Assembly (NCBI GenBank): GCA_910592005.1
Contig: CAJVPP010001768.1
Coordinates: forward strand, 1-17,986
Source of the DNA: Funneliformis mosseae
Lineage: Eukaryota; Glomeromycota; Glomeromycetes; Glomerales; Glomeraceae
Direction of reading: 5' to 3'
Length of the DNA stretch: 17,986 nucleotides
The translations under genes and the position numbers were made by a program. Numbering within the stretch: the first letter of the stretch is position 1; every line of letters starts with the position of its first letter. The notes under the pieces are model-generated. The model was given only the letters and a program-made list of their open reading frames with translations. It did no database searches and had not been told where the DNA came from. Below are positions 7,440 through 16,316 of this stretch, piece after piece.

Positions 7440-9218
7440 ATGAAGAAAACGTTGCTATACATTTTTTTATTATTTTCATCGGCCGTTAGTGCTGATTGGA
7501 TCACCGTAGAGCATGAATTTATGATGTGCGACCAGCACGTACCTTCTGATAGTGCGGCGTTTCATATTGATGATGATGGCGTTACTTATTCAGCGTCCCT
7601 TTTGGTCAGGAAAATTCAAACTTTAGAGCATGAGCCTCCCTCAACAACTGTTAACATCACTATGTGGGGATGTACCTATGATTGTAACTTCAGCTTTATA
7701 GTGAAAATAAAAAGGGATGATTTTACTGTTTCATCGTATACCGAAAAAGACCTTAATAATTACATTTGTAATTTAAGTAATTACACGATGAAACTTATTC
7801 CGACCCCTAAAATTACATATCAGAGTGCAAAACCGAACCCTGATCATGTATTTCCAACTGGTCTAACTGCAAAGTATTGCAGTGAAGGCAAACACCCAGA
7901 TTTCCCCATGAATACTTTTAATCAAACAGAATATGTAGCCGAATGCATCGATCATTTAACTGGAAATGAAGTTGGAACATACGCTGCATCTCTTCAGTTC
8001 GGTTCTGGCAGCTCGTTCATTCCTGATGGTTATGGTGTTGCTACATATCACATGATTAATTCTGCAAACAAGCTATTCAATTATTGGGAGAAACACCATC
8101 GAGGGTACCATGAAGCCATTCGTGAACTAAGTGTTAACATGAATCCCGATAATTTAAAACAATTGATCCCTCCGCCGCCGCCGCCGCCTAAAAAAAACCT
8201 GCTCAAATTAATTTTAATTCCTATAGCCGCCGTTGTTGCTACGGTTGCTCTTGGTATTGCTGGATCATATTTATTTCTTGGCACCGCCGTCGAAACTGAT
8301 GTCGCCATATCAGCTGCTTCCGAAGTAGCCGCCGAAGTTGGTGCTGCAGATGATGCTATAGCAGGAACAGTTGAAGGAACGGTAGCCAGAAATGCAGCGG
8401 TAGGTTGGAGAAGTGCAGTGCTCCATTCCGAAGCTGCTCAAGAAGCAGATCAGCTTGCTATAGAATACAGAGAAATACAAGCCGTTATAAACAATTGCAT
8501 TAATGTCTGTGATGATTCTTCATTAGTGCAAATCGGAAAATTCTTTGAAAGATCAGAAGACTCGAATATTGCACAAATCCTTGCAGCTTTGAATGCAGGT
8601 AGGATCGCTCACTTAAGAAAGCGGGATACGTCGTCGGTAGATAATATAGGATTTTTTACGGCTAACATGGTGAATATGTACTTTCTTCCAAGTTTAATGG
8701 ACAATGTTCATCAATCATTTGCCGGCAATGGCCAACAATATAAGGATATTTCAACATACTTATCAGCCGCAAGTGAAAGTCTCCAATATCATTTTGAAGA
8801 TACATTACATGGTAATTTTTTTACTGCAAACAAGTCAGTATTAGCTGGTTTTACTGTTAATAAAGTGGCGACTGTTTATAAACTATTTGATGATGAAGAT
8901 GAAATATATCTTTCTACTAAACAAAATACATATAACACTATGGCGGCATCAATAATAAGCTCTACCTTACAAAAGTTTAATGTTGAAATATGTGACCCAA
9001 AGCCTTCATTTTGCGGACAATCTTGTGATTCTGGTCATGTTTATTGTCCAATAGTCGGAAATGATACTAATAGCTGTGTAATATCTGCCTCTGATAGCCA
9101 ATTAAATGAACTAAATTACCTTCGAGATACCTTTGATATATGTTCAACTGATAATAGTACTGGTTGGAATATAACCCATAATTCTAATTGTGACATCAAA
9201 CAATTCCAATGTCAATAA
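7440..9218 (+). CDS. Secreted or membrane-anchored protein, unknown family
   Basis: This intact intronless frame of 592 codons is the only clearly functional gene here. I do not recognise the family. Residues 1-18 form a signal peptide (KK, hydrophobic core, cleavage after AVSA). Residues 19-243 are an extracellular-type region with Cys at 30, 78, 82, 110, 147 and 169 and N-glycosylation sequons at 72, 83, 111, 114 and 161. P244-P250 is a seven-proline run followed by KK. Residues 254-280 are strongly hydrophobic (LLKLILIPIAAVVATVALG), followed by an Ala/Gly-rich helix-prone stretch to about 325. A Cys pair lies at 353/357. RKR at 393-395 followed by D is a Kex2-type cleavage site. The C-terminal part has Cys at 518, 525, 529, 536, 546, 568, 584 and 591 and sequons at 464, 541, 572 and 577. 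There are 16 cysteines in all, an even number. It could be a single-pass membrane protein or a precursor cut into two disulfide-linked chains. The start is the first ATG after the TATA-like box and leads straight into the signal peptide. GC content is far higher than in the surroundings, and Gln codons are all CAA or CAG. Confidence 0.9.
   Translation: MKKTLLYIFLLFSSAVSADWITVEHEFMMCDQHVPSDSAAFHIDDDGVTYSASLLVRKIQTLEHEPPSTTVNITMWGCTYDCNFSFIVKIKRDDFTVSSYTEKDLNNYICNLSNYTMKLIPTPKITYQSAKPNPDHVFPTGLTAKYCSEGKHPDFPMNTFNQTEYVAECIDHLTGNEVGTYAASLQFGSGSSFIPDGYGVATYHMINSANKLFNYWEKHHRGYHEAIRELSVNMNPDNLKQLIPPPPPPPKKNLLKLILIPIAAVVATVALGIAGSYLFLGTAVETDVAISAASEVAAEVGAADDAIAGTVEGTVARNAAVGWRSAVLHSEAAQEADQLAIEYREIQAVINNCINVCDDSSLVQIGKFFERSEDSNIAQILAALNAGRIAHLRKRDTSSVDNIGFFTANMVNMYFLPSLMDNVHQSFAGNGQQYKDISTYLSAASESLQYHFEDTLHGNFFTANKSVLAGFTVNKVATVYKLFDDEDEIYLSTKQNTYNTMAASIISSTLQKFNVEICDPKPSFCGQSCDSGHVYCPIVGNDTNSCVISASDSQLNELNYLRDTFDICSTDNSTGWNITHNSNCDIKQFQCQ
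8172..8197 (+). repeat. (CCG)5 plus A8 tract inside the coding region
   Basis: CCG repeated five times (8172-8186) encodes most of the seven-proline run, and AAAAAAAA follows at 8190-8197 within the codons for Pro-Lys-Lys-Asn. Triplet slippage would change the number of prolines without breaking the frame. Slippage of the A-run would truncate the protein just before its hydrophobic segment. Confidence 0.8.
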
Positions 9219-9532
9219 TAGATCATAAATTACCCAAACGTGAATGCAATATTTAGAGTCTATGTTATTGTTGGTTCTTTCAATATTTGTTGAATTGTTT
9301 GGAGATTTTAGTGAAGAATTTTATATTATTTGTCAAGCTATTATTTATTTAGACGTTTAATTTCTAATACCGCACCGTTCCGAAATTATGCAACCCGAAA
9401 ATCCACCAAATTAATATAGTTATGAAAATAAGCAACCCATAGTTTCTTATAAATTCCTGTAATAAAAAAATAATTAAATATAATAGAAAAAAATTAACAA
9501 AGTAATAAATGCAATTACGGTTATTTTGTTGT
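9219..9532. other. 3' flank of the gene; possible poly(A) signal
   Basis: After the TAA there is an immediate in-frame TAG, then non-coding AT-rich sequence. AATAAA at 9461-9466 is a possible but distant polyadenylation signal. A GC-richer patch (CCGCACCGTTCCGAAATT, 9370-9387) reads open for about 30 codons on the minus strand but has no start or recognisable motif. No other gene is seen. Confidence 0.3.
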
Positions 9533-10225
9533 GCCCCAAGTTAATGATGCAAATTTCGATTTCGGGCAATCCAATTTGAAATTTCAAATTTGGGCAATGC
9601 GATTTTGCTGCCCTAATTTAAAATTAGGGCAAATTGAAAATTGAGACATGCGTGACCCAAGTTGACTATTGCCCCAATTTAAAATTGGAACAAATTGGAA
9701 ACTGGAACATGTGGTACTCCAAGTTGACGATTGACTTAATTTACAATTGGGATAAATTGGAAATTGAGACATGAGGTGCCTAAGTTGATTATTGCCTTAA
9801 TTTACAATTGGGGCAAATTAGAAACTGGGAAAATGGTACCGACTATTGCCCCAATTTAAAATTGGGTAAATAAAGAAACTGGGAACATGGTATCCAAAGT
9901 TGGCTATTGCCCCAATTTTAAATTGAGGAAACTTGAAAACTGGGAACGCGATACTCCAAGTTGGCTATTGCCCCAATTTTAAATTGAGGCAAATTGGAAA
10001 CTGGGAACGCGGTGCCTCATTGCCCCAATTTTAATTGGGCAAATTAGAAACTGAAAATGTAGTACCCCAAGTTGACAATTGCCCTAATTTAAAGTTGGAG
10101 CAAATTTGAAACTGGGAAAGTAATACACAAGTTGACTATTATCTTAATTTAAAATGGGATTAATTGGAAACTAAGAATGCAGTGGCTATTACCCAAATTT
10201 AAAATTAATATGAAATGTGATGTTT
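9533..10225. repeat. About 60-bp palindromic minisatellite (11-12 units)
   Basis: The unit is roughly CCAAGTTGACTATTGCC, then CCAATTTAAAATTGGGGC, then AAATTGGAAACTGGGAACATG. Its centre is the hairpin TTGCCCCAATTT/AAATTGGGGCAA. Units recur about every 60 bp, some shortened, from about 9533 to 10225, and decay at the 3' end. The open stretch on the minus strand across the first units (9584-9772) repeats a peptide of about 20 residues and follows from the repeat. From 10226 to about 10540 the DNA is AT-rich with nothing recognisable. Confidence 0.85.
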
Positions 10226-10544
10226 CAAGTTAACTTTCTCTATATAATTTAAATTTTAAAATTATAAATCAAATATTATTTTTTTAGTTTATAAATTAAA
10301 AATAAATATTTTGTATCCAATAAATTAAAATTAAAATTAAAAATAATGAAATTTATTTTTAAAACATTTACTATTTATATAATATTTTTTACTTTATAAA
10401 TTAAAATTATTATTAAATTTACTAATTAATTAAAATAATATTTTATGCAAATTTGCTAGAAAGTATTTTATTTATTTAATATTTAATTAAAATATAAAAG
10501 CTATTTTTGAAATTTAATTATTATTCTTTATTCTTTTACTATTA

Positions 10545-11270
10545 TAAAGAATAAATTCCAGAATTTTGATATTCTTTACCAGGATTACATTTATTATTAC
10601 AAGCTAAATTTTCTTTTTTACAAGAACATTTTATTGTATTACAATTAGTATTAAGACATTTGCAATTAACTTTCTATTTAAAGTATTATTTTGTAATTTA
10701 ATTTCTTCTATAACTGTTATTATTTATCTGATATATCTATTAATTCAATCATTGATTCTAATTTAGTAATTTCTAAATTTTTTCCTTAATAATTTATATT
10801 TAATATTCCTTTAGAGCATTCCAATTTATAAAAACCTTTAGGTTTAACTTTAAAATCTTGCATAATAAATAATTATATGCTAATTTTGCTTTATTTATTT
10901 TGAAATTTTTAAATTAATAATATCATCAATCAATTTTATATAATCCCTTTTTTTTAATTTTTTCTCCATCAAATTATTCATAATTTTCTATATTATTGAT
11001 TATTAATTATTGCATTATTACGTATTTAATCATGAGAAAAAAAAAATTCATCATTATTAAATGAATTAAATTCATTATCTGATGATAAATTATTTTCATT
11101 ATCAAATAATAAATTATCTTCATTATCAAATATTGATTGAATTTCATTATTAGAAGTTGATTTAGTTTCATTATTTGATATAAATTTTGAAGGACCAATC
11201 TAAAATATTAATTAATTAATTTATATTATAAAAAAATTATAGGAAAATAAGTTATTAAGTAAACTTACTT
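10545..11270 (-). pseudogene. Decayed 3' part of a (-) gene with CxC cysteine motif
   Basis: Reading on the minus strand: a coding piece above 11269 (KLLDILKQINQNDNLQ) ends at donor GTAAGT. A 69-nt intron (11268-11200) with in-frame stops ends in TATTTTAG. It is followed in phase by IGPSKFISNNE and an Asn/Asp/Glu/Ser-rich tract ending with a stop near 11030. Further down, 10855-10680 reads DFKVKPKGFYKLECSKG, with stops and frame changes. The stretch 10667-10545 reads NCKCLNTNCNTIKC, SCKKENLAC and NNKCNPGKEYQN. C-x-C...C...C-x-C...C clusters of this type occur at the C-termini of several integrase-like transposon proteins; that link is from memory. It probably belongs to the same broken gene as 11430-12420. 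Confidence 0.45.
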
Positions 11271-11429
11271 GTAAATTATCATTTTGATTTATTTGTTTTA
11301 ATATATCAAGCAATTTAAAAAACTTTAATTCCTAGATATTTAATAAAATGTCAAATTATTTAGTAATATATAATTTTCTAAATCATATAAAGCCATTTAA
11401 ATTTCTTTTTTAAATACACCCTATAAAAA

Positions 11430-12420
11430 AAGAATGTTCAGAATTTAACAGGTAAATGTATTAAAATAATAATGTACAAATTTCAGACATTTCTATTATC
11501 TAGAATATATTTCAAATCTTGGTAAATTCTGAATATTTATTTTGTCTGAAATATGTTATTGTTTAAAATTTCAATAATTTATTTCTTTAGAATGTAAAAC
11601 TGGATATTTTTCAAATAATTTTCAGAAAATATTTCTATTTTCTGAATGTAATCCATTGCTTTAACATTTTCTAGATATTTTCACTATTCATGAATTAAAA
11701 TAATAGGCTAAATTATAATAAGAATACAAGCCAAAATTAATTTTTAATGCAGGTCAAAATTAAATTTTTTATTGCAGCCAAAATTTAACATTAATATATT
11801 AAAATATATAATTTAATACATAATATAAAATATAATACTACTCAAAATTAATTTAATAATAATATAATTAACAAATAAATTTGTTATTATTATACTATCA
11901 ACAAATAATACTGAATCATATTGTACAGACAATACACTTTGAACTTATTAGAAAATAATTTAGACCTGACATTACACATCATCTATTACATACAACAATT
12001 CATGCAAATAATTTTATGTAAAACTACATTTCAAGCACTATTTAAGGATCTGAATCAGATTATTCAAATAGTACCTCTTCTTTTAGAATGTGTATTTAAA
12101 AAGATAAAAAGATATCAAAATCATTAAATATTGTTATTCCTAAAATAAAATAAATATATTAATTTAATAATAATGTAATCAAATAAATTATAAATTTGTA
12201 AACAAATATATTTAAAAGATTCTTACTACTAAATCCTTAAGTATAATTATCCTTAAAATAAAAAAATTATAAATACTAATTTAATAGTAATATAAACAAT
12301 AACATACATTACAAATGAATATACCTGAGAGATAGATTCTCAATATAAAAAATTTCAATATTGCTACCTTGAAAATTTCATATGAATTTGAAGGTAATAT
12401 TGCTATTAATTTCATAATCT
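11430..12420 (-). pseudogene. Decayed intron-rich gene body (-)
   Basis: Three exons join in one frame. 12420-12325 follows acceptor TTTCTTAG, reads RDYEINSNITFKFI and IENLSLR, and has donor GTATAT. 12251-12227 reads IIILKDLV and has donor GTAAGA. 12139-11896 follows acceptor TTTTAG and reads YYLNNLIQILK, NYLHELLYVIDDV and VQSVLSVQYDSVLFVD. In the last exon all eight in-frame stops are TAA or TAG, as expected from mutated Gln codons. A fourth piece below about 11710 reads LFEKYPVLHSKEINY and NLPRFEIYSR, again broken by stops. I do not recognise the protein. The 68-codon open stretch on the opposite strand (11921-12127) is explained as its antisense. Above 12420 to about 12755 only AT-rich DNA and weak splice-like signals are seen. 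Confidence 0.45.
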
Positions 12421-12755
12421 CTAAGAAACTATTTATGTTAGAAATGCTAATTTAAGTCTAAAAAAGTTATAATACTAATTTAATAATAATATATATAAAA
12501 TAAATAACAACTGAAATATGCAAAAAATATATCTAAAAGGTTTTATAATAAAAAGATATTTAATATTAGTATTTTTTAATTAAAAATAACATATTTAAAT
12601 AAAATAACAAATACAACAATATTCCTTACCATTAAAATATTTCATATTACTATTTTTAAAAGAAAAAAGAATTATAATTACTACATTACAAAAAAGTAAC
12701 CAAAACAATATAAAAAGTTAATATATATATAATTTTTATTATGATTAAATTAAAG

Positions 12756-13580
12756 CTCAGAATGGTTCAGAATAATCTAAAAATTTTCAGTTTAGATCAA
12801 CTTTAGTTTAGTTTCAGATTGCAAAAAATTCAATCTGAAAATTTTTGGTTTAGTTCAGATTTTTTTCAGATTATAAATCTAATCTAAATTGAAAAAAATT
12901 CAAATTGAACCAAAAATTTCAGATTAATCTAAAATTTCAGATCATTTGGAATGATTAAATTTATCATTCTTTTAGAATGATTCTTTTATTATTTTTTTAG
13001 AATGATAATTTAATCGTTCCAATTAAATGATTCTTTTATCATTCTTTTAAAATGATAATTTTATTATTCTAATCAAACAATTTTCTTATTGTTCATTTAG
13101 AATGATAATTTAATTATTCTAATTAAATGATCCTTTTATTGTTCTTCTGAAATAATAATTTAATTATTTCAAATGAATGATTTTTATCATTCTTTTGGAA
13201 TAATAACTTCAATCACTCTATTTGAATGATTTTCTTATCATTTGTTTAAAATGATAACTTCAATTATTCCAAATGAATGATTTTTTTATCATTCTTTTAA
13301 AATGATAATTTAATTTTTTCAATTGAATAATTCTTTTATCATTCTTTTGAAATGATAATTTAATCGTTCTAATTAAACAATTTTCTTATCATTTATTTGA
13401 AATGATAATTTAATTATTCTAATTGAATGATTCTTCTATCATTTATTTGAAATGATAATTTAATCATTTCAATCAAATGATTTTCTTATCATTCATTTAG
13501 AATGATAATCAATTATTCCAAATAAAAAATTTTCTTATCATTCATTTGAAATGATAAATTTAATTATTCTAAATTAATAA
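12756..13580. mobile_element. Inverted-arm satellite element, copy 2
   Basis: The left arm 12756-12950 is a close match to the reverse complement of the long right arm of copy 1 (1500-1696), including GATCAACTT.AGTT and TTTCAGATTGCAAAA. It is followed by about 13 units of the 50-bp satellite (unit starts at 13001, 13051, 13101, 13151, 13199, 13250, 13301, 13351, 13401, 13451, 13501, 13549). The array reads in the same direction as in copy 1 although the arm is inverted. No second arm is visible after 13580; the element ends in AT-rich DNA and may be truncated. Confidence 0.65.
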
Positions 13581-13698
13581 TTAAAAATTATTATTAACAA
13601 TAAAAAATATTACTGTGAAAAGCTGTGAAATGTGAAATTGTTAAATGAATGTTTGACTATTTTCTTCAAGTAGAATATTTGTATTAACTATTTTCTCT

Positions 13699-14045
13699 TT
13701 GATTTTACAATTAATCTTAGTTAGCTTTACCACTTATTTGAACTTATCAAATTTTACCATAAAATTTTATTACTTAGCTTTGATAACTTCACCACTTGGT
13801 TTTTTAAGTCAATTTTGCAATCTAACTTTGATGGCTTTGCTACTAACTTTTTATTACTTGGCTCTATCAAATTTTGCTATATAAATTTGCTATTTAGCTT
13901 TGATATCTTAGCCACTTGGTTTTGTAATTAATTTTGCAACATAATTTTATTTGCTTAGCCATTTAGCTTTTTACTACTTGGTCCTATCAAATTTTACCAT
14001 ATAATTTGCTAATTAGCTTTGATGACTTTGCTAATTAGTTTGTAT
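13699..14045. repeat. Exact 120-bp tandem repeat, 3 units
   Basis: TATCAAATTTT recurs at 13745, 13865 and 13985, exactly 120 bp apart, with matching context (TTACTTGGCTCTATCAAA, CTTTGATGGCTTTGCT, CCACTTGGTTTTG). A shorter inner repetition of TTAGCTTTGAT.ACTT is also visible. The period is a multiple of three, so one frame stays open for 61 codons and reads as a Leu/Thr/Phe-rich repeat. I take this as non-coding repeat DNA. It fades into TAGCTTTATTAGC-type words up to about 14180. Confidence 0.7.
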
Positions 14046-14281
14046 TTATTAAAATATCATTTATCTTTGCTTTCACTTAATCTTTTACTATTTAACTTAA
14101 TCACATTTAGCCATTTAGCTTATAACTTAATTAATTAATTAGCTTTATTAGCTTTTTCTACTTGCTTTATTACTTTACTAACTTTATCACAATATTATAA
14201 ATATCATAGAAAATTATCTGGGCACTTTAAGTTTATCTTTTAATTTTTTTATAATTTTATTTAATAAAAAATTTTAATAAA

Positions 14282-15205
14282 ATGGAAAATGAATCATATT
14301 CTGATAATGGTAAAGAGTTTTTAAATGAAGAACTCATTTAAATGTGAAGGATCCTAACTAAAATATCCAAGATGAAGGATCTAATTATGAGAATAAAAAA
14401 AAATAGAGATCTATAATTCATAGTAATTATACTCTCAATAAAGAAAGCAACAAATATCACTGTAATTATTGTAGATAAAATTTAAATTTTTAGTAATAAT
14501 AATAATTAAATATAAAAATTAATTTGATTTTTTTTTAAAATGTAATTTATAAAATTCCTAAAAATAGATCAACTTCAACTTTAAGAACTTATCTTAAAAA
14601 AAAATATTTACATTTATTTTCAAAAGTTAAAGAGCAATGGATAAATATGTTAATATAAAAGATTCCTTAGTATGTATATTATTTTTATTAAACAACATTT
14701 TATTATTTTCTTGATCTTTAATAAATAACATCTCTATTTTATCATCTTATTCTTAATTTTTATCTTTGTTTCTTGTTATTTCCATTTTACCATCTTGCAT
14801 CTGATCTTCATTTTTATTTTATAATTTACTATTTTGTATTTGATCTTCATCTTCATCTTGTGATTTGCTATTTTATACTTGATCTTTATTTTTATCTTAT
14901 GATTTTCCATTTTGCTCTTGATCTTATTTACTTTAGCATTTTTTCCTTATCTTATAAATATTCACCTAAATTAAAAAAAGAAGAAAGAAAGTTAAAATAA
15001 AATAATTTCAATTAATTATAATAATAATACTTAATTTTATTATTAATAATACTTTGTATTATTTTTTGTAGCCCAATTATTGATACATTAGAAAAAGAAG
15101 AATTTTTTTTGTTTGAACTAATAGTATAATATATTAATAAATTAAAAAAATCTAAATTTCCAATTATTTGAAAATAAATTTTACTATTTTAATAAGATTT
15201 AAAAT
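14282..15205 (+). pseudogene. hAT-type transposase N-terminal part (BED finger), broken
   Basis: It starts at ATG 14282 (MENESYSDNGKEFLNEE). After a frame change it reads DEGSNYENKKK, a TAG, then RSIIHSNYTLNKESNKYHC and NYC, giving a C-x2-C pair at 14461-14472. A donor-like GTAATA lies at 14493. A second exon, about 14550-14669, reads KNRSTSTLRTYLKKKY and HLFSKVKEQW and ends at GTATGT. STSTLRxHLKxxH is the usual BED-finger C-terminal half in hAT transposases; here both expected His are Tyr. A third exon after TTTTTGTAG (from 15072) reads PIIDTLEKEEFFLFELIV and later SKFPII, with TAA and TGA stops. BED fingers bind the element's DNA for cut-and-paste transposition. This copy cannot work: finger ligands are lost, there are several stops, and no catalytic region is seen on this strand. 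Confidence 0.65.
14780..14940. repeat. Exact 39-bp tandem repeat, 4 units
   Basis: GATCTT recurs at 14803, 14842, 14881 and 14920, precisely 39 bp apart, in a context such as TTTGTATTTGATCTTCATC. On the minus strand the units read as a 13-residue Asp/Glu/Gln/Asn/Lys-rich repeat (DEDEDQIQNSK) with occasional TAA; on the plus strand they read as a Leu/Tyr/Phe-rich repeat. The array lies between exons 2 and 3 of the hAT remnant. Coding use is unproven. Confidence 0.7.
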
Positions 15206-15227
15206 TATTTACATGTCTTGATCTTAC

Positions 15228-15280
15228 CATTTTTTATTTAAATCTAATATTTCAGCTTTAATTAGATCATGCAAATCACT
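15228..15280 (-). other. 53-nt exon-like fragment (-)
   Basis: An acceptor TTATAG and a donor GTAAGA bracket 53 nt that are open in one frame and read DLHDLIKAEILDLNKKW. The size and clean boundaries fit the small exons of other remnants here, but it stands alone, with no neighbouring exon found. No function is assigned. Confidence 0.3.
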
Positions 15281-15332
15281 CTATAAAACAGATTAAATAT
15301 TAAATATATTAATTTTAATTATTATTAATGTA

Positions 15333-15463
15333 TCAAATAGTTTGATTCAGTCCAGATTATAAGCTAATCTGAAACTGAACCAAAAATTTCAGTTCAGTTC
15401 AGTTTAGATTATAAATCTTAAAAATACTAATCTGAAACTGAACTGAACTGTAAACTAGTTTTG
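15333..15463. mobile_element. Satellite element, copy 3, without the satellite core
   Basis: AATAGTTTGATTCAGTCC and AATCTGAAACTGAAC at the left match the left arm of copy 1 (805-860). The right end, read on the other strand, gives AAACTAGTTTACAGTTCAG. Between them lies only TTTCAGTTCAGTTCAGTTTAG and a short spacer, so this is a copy of about 130 bp with inverted ends and no 50-bp array. It directly abuts a 30-bp minisatellite. Confidence 0.5.
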
Positions 15464-16110
15464 CAATTATTCTAAAATTCCCTTGGAGTTTTGCAAGTAA
15501 TTTGTGATTCTCTTAAAGTTTCACAATTACTTTACAATTCTTCTTGGAGTTTCACAAATAATTTGTAATTCTCTTAAGAGTTTCGCAATTACTTTATGAT
15601 CTCTTAAAGTTTTGCAAGTAATTTGTGATTTTCTTAGAGTTTTGTAATTATTTTGTGATTCCCCTTAGAATTTTGCAAGTAATTTGCAATTCTCTAAAGA
15701 GTTTGCAATTATTTCATGATTCTCTTAAAGTTTTGCAAGTAATTTACAATTTTCTTAAAAGTTTCGCAATTACTTTGTGATTTCTTTAGAGTTTTGCAAT
15801 TCTCTTAGAGTTTCACAATTACTTTATGATTCCTCTTAGAGTTTTGCAAATAATTTGTAATTCTTTTAAGAGTTTTGCAATTATTTTACGATTTTTCTTA
15901 GAGTTTTACAAGTATTTTGCGATTCTTTCAGAGTTTCACAAATAATTTGTGATTCTCTTAGAGTTTTACAATTACTTGTGATTCTCTTAGAGTTTTGCAA
16001 ATATTTTACGATTCCCTTAGAGTTTTGCAAAATAATTTGTGATTCCTTTAGAGTTTTACAAGTGTTTTGCAATTTTTCAATTCTCAAAGTTTCGCAATCT
16101 TATTTTTACA
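15464..16110. repeat. 30-bp minisatellite with 60-bp alternation (about 21 units)
   Basis: Units of the type AGAGTTTTGCAAGTAATTTG then TGATTCTCTT alternate with AAAGTTTCGCAATTACTTTA then TGATTC, so that in places the higher-order period is 60 bp. AGTTTYGCAA or AGTTTCACAA recurs near 15488, 15517, 15549, 15579, 15607, 15637, 15668, 15700, 15728 and 15759, and onward to about 16085. An open stretch on the minus strand (15881-16087) encodes a 10-residue repeat and is a consequence of the period. From 16111 to 16316 only AT-rich DNA is seen. Confidence 0.85.
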
Positions 16111-16316
16111 ATTCTTTTAGAATTTTTTTTTTAATTACTTATTCTTTATAAATTCATTATTTTTTAACATTTATTTAGTTTTAGTAATATTTATTTATTT
16201 TAATAATTTAAAAATAAAAATTAAATTTATTATTTAAAATTTATAAAACAAATAAACTTTGTAAGATAATAATAAAATTAATAAAACTATGACATTATTT
16301 TTTATCATTTTTTTCA

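Noticed and set aside
8081..8308. 75-codon antisense frame
   Set aside because: It is antisense of the intact gene; its Gly run mirrors the proline codons.
7440..9218. Endogenous viral glycoprotein or fusion protein
   Set aside because: Signal peptide, hydrophobic segment and basic cleavage site are suggestive, but the hydrophobic segment precedes the cleavage site, no C-terminal anchor is seen, and no other viral gene lies nearby.
11007..11198. 63-codon (-) frame rich in Ile/Met/Asn
   Set aside because: The neighbouring frame on the same strand gives the acidic, spliced reading (ISNNETKS...), so this is a shadow.
11921..12127. 68-codon open stretch (+)
   Set aside because: It lacks an ATG start and is opposite a spliced (-) exon whose TAA stops read as TTA on this strand.
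11896..12139. Reassigned genetic code (TAA/TAG read as Gln, as in ciliates), suggested by Gln-like stops
   Set aside because: The intact 592-codon gene uses only CAA/CAG for Gln and ends with TAA TAG. The remnants also contain TGA stops and frameshifts. Decay explains them better.
930..13580. CRISPR-like array of regularly spaced palindromic repeats
   Set aside because: The whole 50-bp unit is repeated with no unique spacers, and the context is eukaryotic.
13699..13884. 61-codon open stretch (+)
   Set aside because: It falls in the 120-bp tandem repeat; hydrophobic repetitive peptide without other support.
15881..16087. 68-codon (-) repetitive protein
   Set aside because: The 10-residue period simply follows the 30-bp minisatellite.
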